Positions 8,213 to 17,302 of a stretch of DNA of 64,000 nt are shown here, piece by piece (position 1 is the stretch's first letter; each line of letters opens with the position of its first letter). Below the pieces are notes generated by a model, which had not been told where the DNA came from, ran no database searches, and saw nothing but the letters and a program-made list of their open reading frames with translations. The stretch comes from Prevotella ihumii (lineage in GTDB: Bacteria > Bacteroidota > Bacteroidia > Bacteroidales > Bacteroidaceae): positions 290,597 through 354,596 of the forward strand of contig NZ_LT706987.1 of the NCBI RefSeq assembly GCF_900155655.1, given 5' to 3'. The translations under genes were made by a program, and so were the position numbers.

Positions 8213-10786
8213 TTATTTCACTACTACCTTTTTGTTGTTGTGGATATACACACCACCCTTAACAGGCTTCTCTATGCGTATGCCAGAGAGGGTGTAATAA
8301 GGTGCATTATCGGTAGCCGAAATTTCTACTTCTTCGATAGCTGTAGGGCCAGAGAATACGTTCACCTTACCTTCAACGTATTCGAACTCGTAGTTTTGTG
8401 CCTCTGCTCCCGATGCTGTAATGGTGTAAACACCCACCTTGTCTAAGGCTGTTACCACGTTGCCTTGTCCGTCCTTATAGACAAATGTAGGCTGCTTGGT
8501 TAGCACGCTTGCAGTTTCGTTGTTCTTGAGTTGGGTTACAGTGAAGGTTGGGGTGTAGGTGTCGCCTAAATTGATACCCTTTGTGTCGACTGTGATGGTA
8601 GCCTTTGCTGGGAAAATTGTAAGCGTACCCTTTACCAATTGTAACATATCCGATACCACATTGCCACGTTCGATGTTGATGTCGTATGTACCTACAGGCG
8701 ATGTCTTTGTGGCTGCACAAGTGATGAGAGGTGTGCCAACAAAGTCGTCACCTTCAGTTTTCCAACCGAATTTCTCGTTTTCGTCGCCGTAAGCTCTTGA
8801 AGCATTGCGTACAATAATGTCTGTTCCGAAAGGCTTAATATTGTCGAAACCAATATAGAAGTCGCTCCATTGCGCAGTTTTCATATATGTTTTTTCGCTG
8901 TGGAGAGGCACTTCAAGCGGCGTAATACCCTTGTTGATGTCGGCAAATACCTCCTTACCTAATTTGCAAGGTGTCTTAGCATACATACGGATAGCCTTGT
9001 AAGCAAAGCTGCCTTCGAAAGCCTTGTCGCCTATTTCTTGGATTGTTTCAGGGAATACGATGCTTGTTATGCGCTGACAACCTGCCAATCCGTAAGCGTG
9101 AACCTTCTTGATGGTCTTTGCTACTTCAAGTTTGCCTTCTTTCATAGGCAATACTGCAATGATTTCGCTTCCATCTTTGGTGTAAAGAATGTTGTCTTCA
9201 TACTTGTATTGCTTGTCTGCCCCCATTGGGATTTCAATGGTTTCGAGCGTGCTGATACCACCAAATGCACCATCACCAATCTTTGTAATAGAGGTAGGAA
9301 GTACAATTTTGGTAATGCCTTGGCAGCCATAGAAAGCGCGTTCGGGTATCTCGTTGTTAGCTGTGTTGAGCTTCTTGTCGTTATCAACGAGGAAGTCTTC
9401 GCCACCTGCAACGATGGTTGCACCGCTAAGGTCGATGGTTTCGATAGTTCCATCAATAAGTTCGCCCTTCTCGTTGCGACCTGCCAATGAGCGGAGGTAC
9501 TTAATGTCGGTAGAGTTGATTGTACCTTTCACTACCAATTGTTGGAGGGTCTCAATCTCTGAGGTTGTAATCTGGTTCTTTAGATTACCTGCTTGAGTCA
9601 CTGTCTTTTCTACGGTTTGATCCTTTGCAGGACGATTGGGCACGATGCCAATAATCATTGATTGACCTTCAGAGAATTGATATGAAGGAGGGTTGAGCAA
9701 ACTGATGTCATAGAAACCATTGCTCTTGCCGTCCCAACCCCAGTTTACATACACCTTACCTTCTTCGTTGTAACCTGTAAGTACGAAGGCGTGGCCTGCT
9801 TGAGGACGAGTCTTGTCGCTTGCACCATAAAATATTGGGTGTTTGGCATTAAGTTCGGTGAAGATTTTCTCCATCCATTCCTTGTTTTTGCCAAAGTAGT
9901 CGGACTTGAAAATTAGCTCTACTTTGTCGTAACCAAAGTACTTGCGAAGTCCTATTTCGGCATTCTTGTTCACAGCACCTGAAGCGTCAATGTGGTATTC
10001 CATACCTGCTGCAAATCCACAATCGCGCATAAGAACAGCTACAGCCTTAGCTTCTTCGGGCTTATACTGACCTATCTTATACTCGTTCTTCATATTCTTC
10101 CAATCGTAAGTGTGGTCTTCAAAGTTCACGACAAACACTTTCTTGGTCTTGTCGGGCTGCTCTACAGGCAATTTCACTGTACCCGTACCATTTGCAGGCC
10201 ATTTGTAGTGATGCAGAATTTGAGCCATCGCAGTTGCCACACAACCTGTTACAGCGTTTTTGCTGGTAGTGTAGCCTTGCCAAGTAGTTCCTGAAGCCGA
10301 AGCAGTTGGACACTCGTCATTGAAAGGTTTGGTCTGTCCCCACTTTGCAGTTACAAAGTTGTCAACCTTTTGGCTAAACTTCTTTGTGTCGGGCTTGATA
10401 GAGTTAACCATCTGACCAGTAGCTATAATCTCTTTTACTGAGGCTTCTGCTGTTTGAAGAAACCAACGGAAGTTGTCGTTGAGGTCATCTTCGTTGAATG
10501 GTTGGTCAGAGTAGCCAATTACTTCGGGCACCAAATCATCGTTGCTGATGATTGCAAAGCCGCCATTAGCTGAACCAATGATGGTGAAAGCATCGTTCTT
10601 TTTCAACACTTTCATCTGTTTTGCCGTTGCGATACGAGCCTTTGGAGTGGTAGCACTACTATTTGACAACAGTGCGCGTTTAGCTGCAGCCATAATATCG
10701 GCCTTGCTTCTTGGTGCAGCATTTGCAGGTAGCGAGAGCGCAAGAAGTAGCGCAACGCTTGCTATATTTCGTATTTTGTTATACAT
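8213..10786 (-). CDS. Secreted C10-family cysteine protease (interpain/streptopain type) with BspA-like repeats
   Basis: 857 residues from the ATG at 10786; a longer frame upstream would put 22 non-signal residues ahead of a good signal peptide (MYNKIRNIASVALLL...ANA), so this start is preferred. Order: signal peptide; Spi/I69-like prodomain (about 25-130); C10 catalytic domain with the nucleophile in AVTGCVATAMAQIL (Cys near 182) and the histidine in AGHAFVLTGY (near 331), followed by VNWGWDGKSNGFY; BspA-type leucine-rich repeats (RAFYGCQGITKIVLP, near 495-640); a bacterial MBG/Ig-like domain; and a tail YTLSGIRIEKP...GGVYIHNNKKVVVK like type IX secretion sorting ends. The family degrades host proteins, and Prevotella interpain A targets haem proteins and complement. 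It lies 70 bp after the adhesin-like gene, so probably in one operon with it. The closest match is interpain A by size and layout; the substrate is not shown. Confidence 0.9.
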   Translation of the reverse strand: MYNKIRNIASVALLLALSLPANAAPRSKADIMAAAKRALLSNSSATTPKARIATAKQMKVLKKNDAFTIIGSANGGFAIISNDDLVPEVIGYSDQPFNEDDLNDNFRWFLQTAEASVKEIIATGQMVNSIKPDTKKFSQKVDNFVTAKWGQTKPFNDECPTASASGTTWQGYTTSKNAVTGCVATAMAQILHHYKWPANGTGTVKLPVEQPDKTKKVFVVNFEDHTYDWKNMKNEYKIGQYKPEEAKAVAVLMRDCGFAAGMEYHIDASGAVNKNAEIGLRKYFGYDKVELIFKSDYFGKNKEWMEKIFTELNAKHPIFYGASDKTRPQAGHAFVLTGYNEEGKVYVNWGWDGKSNGFYDISLLNPPSYQFSEGQSMIIGIVPNRPAKDQTVEKTVTQAGNLKNQITTSEIETLQQLVVKGTINSTDIKYLRSLAGRNEKGELIDGTIETIDLSGATIVAGGEDFLVDNDKKLNTANNEIPERAFYGCQGITKIVLPTSITKIGDGAFGGISTLETIEIPMGADKQYKYEDNILYTKDGSEIIAVLPMKEGKLEVAKTIKKVHAYGLAGCQRITSIVFPETIQEIGDKAFEGSFAYKAIRMYAKTPCKLGKEVFADINKGITPLEVPLHSEKTYMKTAQWSDFYIGFDNIKPFGTDIIVRNASRAYGDENEKFGWKTEGDDFVGTPLITCAATKTSPVGTYDINIERGNVVSDMLQLVKGTLTIFPAKATITVDTKGINLGDTYTPTFTVTQLKNNETASVLTKQPTFVYKDGQGNVVTALDKVGVYTITASGAEAQNYEFEYVEGKVNVFSGPTAIEEVEISATDNAPYYTLSGIRIEKPVKGGVYIHNNKKVVVK

Positions 10787-10856
10787 AGTTTCGATCGTTT
10801 GATTTAGGTTGTTGGAGCAAGGCGAGCTTAAAGGCTCACCTTGCTTTGCCAACGAT

Positions 10857-13800
10857 TTAATTATTAATCATTACTTTCTTTCCGTTCACAATGTAAACGC
10901 CACGCTTCAAGTTTTTAAGGCTTGTAGCATCTTTGAGTACTTGTACACCGTCAAGTGTGTAAACATTGAACTTGTCAGCGTTCAAAGCTTCGATAGCGAT
11001 GATGTCGGTTACAACTTCTACGTCTACAGGGTCAGAAACTGAACCGTCTGCATAGACTGCTGCCACGCTATACTTGTGGTTGCCGTCTGCTCCAGGCTTA
11101 CCATCGGTATAGTCTAAGGTCTTGGTTGTGCCGATAAAGATACCATCGCGATAGATGTTGTAACAATATGGAAGATTACCCTTGACAAAGTGGATGTCGT
11201 CAATCATAAACATCCAAGTTTGCATTGCAGTGGTGTTATGATGGATAGCGAAGTAGCGAGCACCTTCAGGAACTTCAAACTTCACTTCTTGCCAACCGCT
11301 CTTGTCTATAACATAGGTATCGCCAATCTTAACGAACTTACGGATTTTTAAAGGGTTGCTCTCGGTAGAATAAAGCATATCAAACGATTCTTTACCGATG
11401 AGATTTCCCTTTTTGCTTTGGCCTAATAAGCATTTCACCCACATTGTAACGGTCTGAGCCTTGCCAGGAAGTATAGGACTAATCATCCAGTTGTCTGCAT
11501 TAGCAAGTTTAGGTTTCTTGCCTGGTTCTACAATAGCTTGGTAGACAGCTGTTGCATACTTGTTGCCTGAGTGTGGATAGATAGCCTTACCCATTGAATT
11601 GTCTGGGTAATCGGCAGGTTGACACACGGTAAATGCAAACTCTGCACCACGTTGTGGGAAATCAAAATTATCAGGCTTTGGGTCTGGAGACAATGCCAAT
11701 CCGTGGTCTCTATCTATAAGTGTCCAATCGCCCATCTTGGTGTCCCAAGGCGTGTAAGACTCAAAGTCTTCCATCACTGTTGGAGTTTCTATTGTAGGTG
11801 CGTTCCAAGTCAATCCTACTACAGGTGTGTTGTTGCCTGTTGCACGTACATTTTCAGGTTTAGGCATATCGGTCTTGTTGAACGCAATTGCTGCTTCTGC
11901 AATGTCGTTGCGCTTATCTACATCGTTTGGAGCAACAACTTCTGCCTTCACATTGAGTGTAGTAGCGTTGTCTTGCAATGAGGTTTGATAGGTTACAGGA
12001 ACGATTTCAAAGTCGGTTGTTGTCAACTTTTTGGTCAGTTTCTTTTGGCCTATTTCGTTACCATTCATATAAACTTTCACAATGGTATTTGCGTCCAAAT
12101 CCTGTTTACCCATATTGGTAACCTTTGCATTGACGGTTACTTTGTGTCCCTTTTGTGCTGTTTCAGGTGCGTTCAGTTCCACTTGGGCATCTATAGCAAG
12201 TGGGTCGATGAAGTGAATGTTGTCAACACCGATGGCAGCTTCGTTGCCAACAGGTTTTCCTGCTACAGCCATAAGTTTGAGGTCGATGTATCCACACTCT
12301 GTAAGAGATGGGTCGATGGCTACTGTAGCTCTGTGCCAACCTTCGTCTTCGGTACTTGTTGCGAAGTCTTTCTTGAAGAGTGCAACAGGTTTTCCATTAG
12401 TTGGAGTTGCCATAACGATGAGTTTACGATTTGCCTTAGGTGTGCACTTGTAGTCGAAAATGAGCTGTGGCTTCACTGCACCACGGAGCGAAATCTTGCC
12501 TAACATAAGGATGTCAGCAGCTCCGTCTTGTGTAGGGTTGAAGCGAACACAACCTCCATCACCATCAGAGGCGTCAAGTTTAGATAATACCCATGCATCT
12601 TGTCCAGATTTAGCAATACTTGCGAGGAACTGGTCGCCCTGTGTTCCATTAGGGAAACTGCGTGTATAAGGCATTTGGTATGGTTTTCCTACCAATACAG
12701 CCTTGATAGCGTATTCAGCACTGCCCGATGCGTTGCGTGGGATAACTGCCCAATACTTAATATCTTGTGGACCTTCGTTGGTCTTGAAGTCAGGTATTAC
12801 AAACTCGGTAACGCCCTTAGCAGTAGTACCAATTTCGTCGGTAAGTCCTTCTGTAAGCGATACATTGTAAACTTGATATTCAATACCTGCAGGGTTCAGA
12901 ATACCTCCATTAGCTGCTTCTGGTGCTTTCCAAGTGAGCTTGAGTGAAGGAATTTCATCGATAGCCGTGATGTCTTTAATCTTGCCAGGCTTATCTTGTC
13001 CCACGTTTACCTTAACAGATGCTCTTTGCCCGATACCATTTTGGTTGTAAGCTACGATGGTATAGCTATTGTTTCCGTGCTCTGCTGCGAGGTCGGTTAC
13101 GGTATATGCCTTGCCCACTTCTGGTTTTTCTAATTTGCCTACACGACGTTCGCCACTCATTACTACAATGCTATCGAGCTGAGTAATAGGCTCTCCCTTA
13201 CGATTGACTGAAGGAGCATTGAACGAAATGATAGCTTGGTCGAGTCCGCTTGGTTCTGCTTCAGCCTTCAAGTTGGTAACTACGTTAGGTGCGGTAGGCA
13301 ATGGACCGAGTTCTACCTTGAAGTTATCAACCGCTACATAGTAAGAACCTAAAGCCGAAAGTGCGTGGAAACCAAAGCTATAGTTACCATCAGGACCTAC
13401 TGTAATTTCCTGTTCGTAGGTCTTTGTAGTATTGCTTTTCTCCTTATAAGTTGTAACAGGAAGCAATTGGTTGGTGAGCTTTTCGTCGTCACTATTTACA
13501 TCTTTACCCCATTTCACTTCAAGTTTTTCCTCTGTACCTGCAGGAACTGTAACATCATACTTTATAAAATAGGTGTAGCCTGCTGTGAGATGGATAGGAG
13601 GAGATATAAGCCAGCTATCGCTTCTGCCAGTAAGGCTTGCGCACTTCATACGTTGTCTATCGGCATCCCATTCCCAAATGTTATATCCGTTGGCTATCTT
13701 ATTGATTTTTGCAAATGGAGCTGCATTATTTTCGGTATCGAAAGTTTCTACATAGTTAGGCTCGTATGCTTTACCAAAGAAGAAGCTTTCAGATAGTGCG

Positions 13801-15362
13801 TAGTTGCCAATGAAATTGCCATTTACAGCCTCAACGACATATTGGTATTGGCTATACTCGCTTACTTCTAATGTTTCTTCAAAGCTGAGACCACTCTGCC
13901 CCATACTTACAGCCTCTTCGTTTTCATTCTTGACTCTAAATACATTATAAGTAATGGTGCCGATGTAGCCTCCGTTCTCTCCTTTTGTAGGAGCTGTCCA
14001 TGTAAGTTTTACGTGACCAGCATTGTCTTTGGTGAGGAGGAGGTTGCTTGGTTCAGCCAACTTATCGAAACCAATCCAATGATTTTCAGTAAACTTTACG
14101 CCCTCGCCCACCTCGTTTGAGGTAACAATCTTGAAGGTTGTCATACCGTTTTCAGATACTGTAACGTTTGCTTCTGCAACAGCACCTGGCAATACTTTGC
14201 CTTCTGCTACCTTTTTGCCGTTAGCATATATGGTGTACTTGAGTGGTTTATCGGTAGCTAATTTATCTCCGCTATAAGTAGTGCTTGGTGCGGTGAAGCT
14301 AATTTTACCTGTCAACGACTCGTTTACGAAGTTGTACGCCACATTGGTAACCTGACTTGGTGCGCCATCGGGTGCAGCTGCGCCAGGAATAGCCATACCT
14401 GTAATAGCGTTCGAAAGTTGGCTTATTTCGGTAGCCACACCTGTTTCAAGGTTAACGGTATAGAGCTTTGATGCCTCATTCGCATCAGTAGTCGCCCAAT
14501 AGAATACGCCTGAAACAGGGTCTATTTCACCACTTTGTTCATAGTATTCGCCCGTTGCTTTAGCCACCTTTACACCCGTTGCACCCACGAGTGTTTCCTC
14601 GCCATTGTCAGGGTTCACCTTGTAAAGGTTGCCGTCTGTAGCTACACCATATACTACATTTCCTTTGGCATAACCAAGTGCAACGTAGCGATGTGACGAA
14701 GCCTTAATGGCTGTACGTGTAAGGGTGGTGTAGTCGATGAAACCCCATTCTAAGCCCTTCATATCTTCTGTGAAGAACTGTCCGAACACCTTATTAGATG
14801 TAGGGTCTTTGGCTGTTTCTGTGGCCAAAAGCTTGTTTGTGTAAATAGGAGTACCATCTTCTTTCTCTGCTGTCCACGTGTTGGTGTCGATGATGTAAAG
14901 GTCTTTCATCTTTATTCCAGCCATTGTTTTAGCACTCATACCATAGAGTTTTTCGCCAATGAGTGCGCTACCACCATTGAACGCAACCTGATAGCCCAAC
15001 TCCTTTAATAGGTTAAACGAGATGGGGGCAGCAGGTGCAAACGAAACCAAATTGCCATATATATCGTTTATATATGTTCCCCATAGCTCTGCTGGGCGAG
15101 CTGTTAGTATGGTCGATTTGGGATAAGCAGGTGCACCATACGATGTCATAACCTGTTTGAATGGTGAAGTTAAATCTTTTGTTTTAGGAATCATTTTGTC
15201 GAACAACGAATAGTCGACATAGCATTCAGCCTTGTGTTGGGAAACTCGATTTTGAATTTCTTGTTTGCGTAACATATATCCGCTTTGCTGCTTCTGTGCA
15301 GATGCAGGCATAGCAATACATGTGGCAATCATACAGGCATAAAAATTGATGAATCTTTTCAT
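10857..15362 (-). CDS. Large secreted fibronectin III / cleaved-adhesin-type protein with T9SS-like tail
   Basis: 1501 residues. The signal peptide is MKRFINFYACMIATCIAMPASA. An N-terminal region (about 100-330) looks like a beta-propeller-like repeat region. Several fibronectin type III domains then alternate with three jelly-roll adhesin (choice-of-anchor J / cleaved adhesin) domains, starting near residues 539 (YVETFDTENN, DSWLISPPIHL), 897 (MPYTRSFPNG) and 1199 (VMEDFESYTPWD, DNWMISPIL). Each ends with the family signature V/IDDI/NFKV (VAVDNFKVE, GVDNIHFID, MIDDIHFVKG). The C-terminus NVYTLDGVQVL...RGVYIVNGKKVMI is a sorting-tail-like end. Such proteins act as surface or secreted adhesins, or as scaffolds for proteases. 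It is the first gene of the operon with the C10 protease. No protease motif was recognised in it. Confidence 0.85.
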   Translation of the reverse strand: MKRFINFYACMIATCIAMPASAQKQQSGYMLRKQEIQNRVSQHKAECYVDYSLFDKMIPKTKDLTSPFKQVMTSYGAPAYPKSTILTARPAELWGTYINDIYGNLVSFAPAAPISFNLLKELGYQVAFNGGSALIGEKLYGMSAKTMAGIKMKDLYIIDTNTWTAEKEDGTPIYTNKLLATETAKDPTSNKVFGQFFTEDMKGLEWGFIDYTTLTRTAIKASSHRYVALGYAKGNVVYGVATDGNLYKVNPDNGEETLVGATGVKVAKATGEYYEQSGEIDPVSGVFYWATTDANEASKLYTVNLETGVATEISQLSNAITGMAIPGAAAPDGAPSQVTNVAYNFVNESLTGKISFTAPSTTYSGDKLATDKPLKYTIYANGKKVAEGKVLPGAVAEANVTVSENGMTTFKIVTSNEVGEGVKFTENHWIGFDKLAEPSNLLLTKDNAGHVKLTWTAPTKGENGGYIGTITYNVFRVKNENEEAVSMGQSGLSFEETLEVSEYSQYQYVVEAVNGNFIGNYALSESFFFGKAYEPNYVETFDTENNAAPFAKINKIANGYNIWEWDADRQRMKCASLTGRSDSWLISPPIHLTAGYTYFIKYDVTVPAGTEEKLEVKWGKDVNSDDEKLTNQLLPVTTYKEKSNTTKTYEQEITVGPDGNYSFGFHALSALGSYYVAVDNFKVELGPLPTAPNVVTNLKAEAEPSGLDQAIISFNAPSVNRKGEPITQLDSIVVMSGERRVGKLEKPEVGKAYTVTDLAAEHGNNSYTIVAYNQNGIGQRASVKVNVGQDKPGKIKDITAIDEIPSLKLTWKAPEAANGGILNPAGIEYQVYNVSLTEGLTDEIGTTAKGVTEFVIPDFKTNEGPQDIKYWAVIPRNASGSAEYAIKAVLVGKPYQMPYTRSFPNGTQGDQFLASIAKSGQDAWVLSKLDASDGDGGCVRFNPTQDGAADILMLGKISLRGAVKPQLIFDYKCTPKANRKLIVMATPTNGKPVALFKKDFATSTEDEGWHRATVAIDPSLTECGYIDLKLMAVAGKPVGNEAAIGVDNIHFIDPLAIDAQVELNAPETAQKGHKVTVNAKVTNMGKQDLDANTIVKVYMNGNEIGQKKLTKKLTTTDFEIVPVTYQTSLQDNATTLNVKAEVVAPNDVDKRNDIAEAAIAFNKTDMPKPENVRATGNNTPVVGLTWNAPTIETPTVMEDFESYTPWDTKMGDWTLIDRDHGLALSPDPKPDNFDFPQRGAEFAFTVCQPADYPDNSMGKAIYPHSGNKYATAVYQAIVEPGKKPKLANADNWMISPILPGKAQTVTMWVKCLLGQSKKGNLIGKESFDMLYSTESNPLKIRKFVKIGDTYVIDKSGWQEVKFEVPEGARYFAIHHNTTAMQTWMFMIDDIHFVKGNLPYCYNIYRDGIFIGTTKTLDYTDGKPGADGNHKYSVAAVYADGSVSDPVDVEVVTDIIAIEALNADKFNVYTLDGVQVLKDATSLKNLKRGVYIVNGKKVMINN

Positions 15363-15437
15363 GTCATTTGATTTTTGTTAACAATTATAAATAGTATGTT
15401 AATACTTTATCTTGATGAGTTGATGAAATTGTGTGGG

Positions 15438-15445
15438 CAAATATA
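15438..15445 (-). promoter_or_regulatory. Promoter (-7 element) of the adhesin/protease operon
   Basis: On the minus strand TATATTTG fits TAnnTTTG, 75 bp upstream of the start of the 1501-residue protein. Confidence 0.5.
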
Positions 15446-15695
15446 GGAAAATGTTTTTGAAAATCCTAAAAGATATGCCAAATAATTTGAAATAAATTGT
15501 AGAACTTGTTGATTTTCCGTAGTCTGATAAGCGAAAGGAGATTTTTGTAATGTCTATTTTTTATTTTTTATGGTCTTAAAGTATAGTTTACTTTTTTTTA
15601 ATAATAACATATTTTTTACCTTTTATGCCTTATTTTCTTATATTTATGCTTTATCTTTGGTTTGGACAGCTTCAGCTTACGCTAATCACTATTTC

Positions 15696-15898
15696 TATAG
15701 GCTGGTTCTATAAATTAGCTTTGTTAGATTTTGAGCTTACATTTTGAACCAAAAACGGAGCAAGCCGAATGCAATCAAACTTGTTTGAATTGTTGAGGCG
15801 CAACCTATTTTATATAAAAAGAAGCCAAAAGATAACAAAACGTATTTCATAAAAATTTAATGACTATATGCGGTGGTAATTTATAGAACCAACCTATA
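15696..15898. repeat. 203-bp MITE-like element (family 3)
   Basis: The 22-bp ends TATAGGCTGGTTCTATAAAT+TA (15696-15717) and TAATTTATAGAACCAACCTA+TA (15877-15898) are inverted repeats with one mismatch. The interior has no reading frame of note. The same end, continuing into ACCACCGCATAT, recurs at 30755-30797. Non-coding, with terminal inverted repeats and dispersed, it fits a miniature transposable element; no clear target duplication was seen. Confidence 0.7.
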
Positions 15899-15951
15899 TA
15901 ATAAGGTGTAAACGAAATGCCTAAAGCGGATAGGGATATAAGGGGCAGTGG

Positions 15952-16182
15952 GGAAGAATAGAACAATGCGAAGTGAGTGATAAAGTGTTCTGATGGGCTC
16001 TTTTAATGTGTTGATTTACAGGTATTTATATTTGTGTTGTGAAACATATATGTTTGGGAAGGTAAAACATATATGTCTTAGCCTCCCAAAGTTCAACTTT
16101 GACACTGCCAAACATATATGTTTGGTGTAGTCAAGGTTTAAGTCTTGTTTTTCGATATGTGGATAGTGGAAGAATAGAACAT
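15952..16182 (+). repeat. Phased palindrome module, copy B, with both flanking repeats (family 1)
   Basis: GGAAGAATAGAACAAT at 15952-15967 and GGAAGAATAGAACAT at 16168-16182 bound a unit with a 216-bp start-to-start distance. Inside, AAACATATATGTTT-type palindromes lie at 16042, 16065 (one mismatch) and 16110, and CAAAGTTCAACTTTG at 16087; spacing is 23, 22 and 23 bp. Confidence 0.9.
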
Positions 16183-16194
16183 ATTGTTATGATA

Positions 16195-16227
16195 CGAAAA
16201 AAGCAGATAAGCTCTCGCTCATCTGCT
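16195..16227 (-). terminator. Orphan terminator
   Basis: On the minus strand AGCAGATGAGC pairs with GCTTATCTGCT and is followed by TTTTTTCG. It sits just downstream of the small remnant frame at 16252-16356 and has no other gene to serve. Confidence 0.65.
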
Positions 16228-16251
16228 CATTACTAAAAACAATACTTCTGT

Positions 16252-16356
16252 CTATATAAACTTACCTAAAGCTTTTTTGTAATTAGCCTTAATACTATAT
16301 TTCTTGCCAATTGCATCATAGTAATCCAACCTTTCGGTGTTTTTTATGTAGCTAAA
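16252..16356 (-). pseudogene. Possible remnant of a gene's 3' end
   Basis: A 34-codon open stretch on the minus strand, closed by TAG, reads as natural-looking protein (ERLDYYDAIGKKYSIKANY and a few more residues) but has a stop immediately upstream and no start codon. A good terminator follows it. This looks like the surviving tail of a decayed gene; the family is not recognised. Confidence 0.3.
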
Positions 16357-16505
16357 TTAATCATCTATTCTTAAATGTGCAAGTTTTTCTATTCTTTTTT
16401 GAAGAAATAGTCTTTTTTCTTTTATTCTTATGTTTTTTCGCCTTGTTTGTGTATTTGTATTCATTCGAACTATTTGTTAAGATGGGTTTAACGGTTGAAT
16501 ACAAA

Positions 16506-16545
16506 AAAGCAGACCATAACACAATATATGCTTATGGTCTGCTTT
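16506..16545 (-). terminator. Terminator of tRNA-Pro
   Basis: Arms AAAGCAGACCATA (16506-16518) and TATGGTCTGCTTT (16533-16545) form a 13-bp stem. On the minus strand the tail is GCTTTTTTGT. It begins one base after the tRNA 3' end. Confidence 0.85.
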
Positions 16546-16546
16546 G

Positions 16547-16619
16547 TCGGGATGAGACGATTCGAACGCCCGACCCCTACGTCCCGAACGTAGTGCGCTA
16601 CCAACTGCGCTACATCCCG
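16547..16619 (-). tRNA. tRNA-Pro (anticodon CGG)
   Basis: A 73-nt cloverleaf on the minus strand. The acceptor is CGGGATG/CATCCCG with discriminator A, the anticodon stem CTACG/CGTAG encloses the loop TTCGGGA (anticodon CGG), and the T arm is GGGCG-TTCGAAT-CGTCT-like. CCA is not encoded. It starts 18 bp after the pncA stop on the same strand and is followed by its own terminator, so it may be co-transcribed with pncA and processed. Confidence 0.95.
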
Positions 16620-16637
16620 TTATAGTTTTCTGTGCGT

Positions 16638-17207
16638 TTACTCGTAAGTTATCTCCTCGTTTTCAAGATATTGGCGCAATTGTGTACCATCATCGAGCGA
16701 TGGAGCATAGGCGGTGAGCACTTTAAACATCTTTTTGTCGTATTTCGAAATTAAGTCTTTGAGGGTATTGAGCACACAGATGTCGCCTGCTAAGCCACAG
16801 AGATGAATTTCGTTGATGCTGTTCTCGGTTATGATATTATGGAGTAGGGCTGCTGACTGTTCGTTAGCGAGGATTGAGTATTCCTCTTTCGTTGCATCGT
16901 TTCCCTTTCTTAGTACAGTGAATGGTGCTGTGTTGGTGTTGCAAGCCACGAGTAGAAGAGGGTGAAGGGCTGCGCCAATAGCGTTTTGCACACAATGGGT
17001 TGGCCATATTCCGCCATTGTCTTTGAACGAAAGATGGTTGTAAGGGTGCCAATCGGTTGTGGCTACTATCTGTTGATAGGTGTTTTGATGGTTTGCCACA
17101 TAGTCGGCTAAGGCTGTCATTGCTTCTTCTGCATTGGGTACAGGCAATGTGCCGCTGATGAAGTCTACCTGTGGGTCGATGATGAGTAAGAGCTTTCTTG
17201 TCTCCAT
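16638..17207 (-). CDS. pncA: Nicotinamidase, isochorismatase fold
   Basis: 189 residues from METRKLLLIIDPQVDF; the upstream in-frame ATGs encode an unrelated-looking extension. It deamidates nicotinamide to nicotinate for NAD salvage in the cytoplasm. Visible landmarks are the catalytic Asp in IDPQVDF, the metal and substrate motif DWHPYNHLSF, WPTHCVQ, a Lys in the RKGN segment, and the nucleophile Cys in GLAGDICVLNTLKDL. It lies 95 bp after recQ, beyond a terminator, and 18 bp before tRNA-Pro. It complements the de novo nadBAC operon 8 kb away. Confidence 0.92.
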   Translation of the reverse strand: METRKLLLIIDPQVDFISGTLPVPNAEEAMTALADYVANHQNTYQQIVATTDWHPYNHLSFKDNGGIWPTHCVQNAIGAALHPLLLVACNTNTAPFTVLRKGNDATKEEYSILANEQSAALLHNIITENSINEIHLCGLAGDICVLNTLKDLISKYDKKMFKVLTAYAPSLDDGTQLRQYLENEEITYE

Positions 17208-17251
17208 ATCTTGGTTGTCTATATTATATAAGGTGTGTTTTTGAAAAACAC

Positions 17252-17277
17252 ACATACACATTGGCTGACGTGTATGT
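17252..17277 (-). terminator. Terminator of recQ
   Basis: On the minus strand ACATACAC (17270-17277) pairs with GTGTATGT (17252-17259) around a 10-nt loop and is followed by GTGTTTTTC. It is the likely end of the recQ transcript. Confidence 0.6.
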
Positions 17278-17302
17278 CTATTCTTGATCTTTTATGCTGC
17301 TA

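Noticed and set aside
8213..10852. Longer start for the C10 protease at 10852
   Set aside because: It would place 22 hydrophilic residues before a good signal peptide and begins only 4 bp after the preceding stop; the ATG at 10786 fits secretion.
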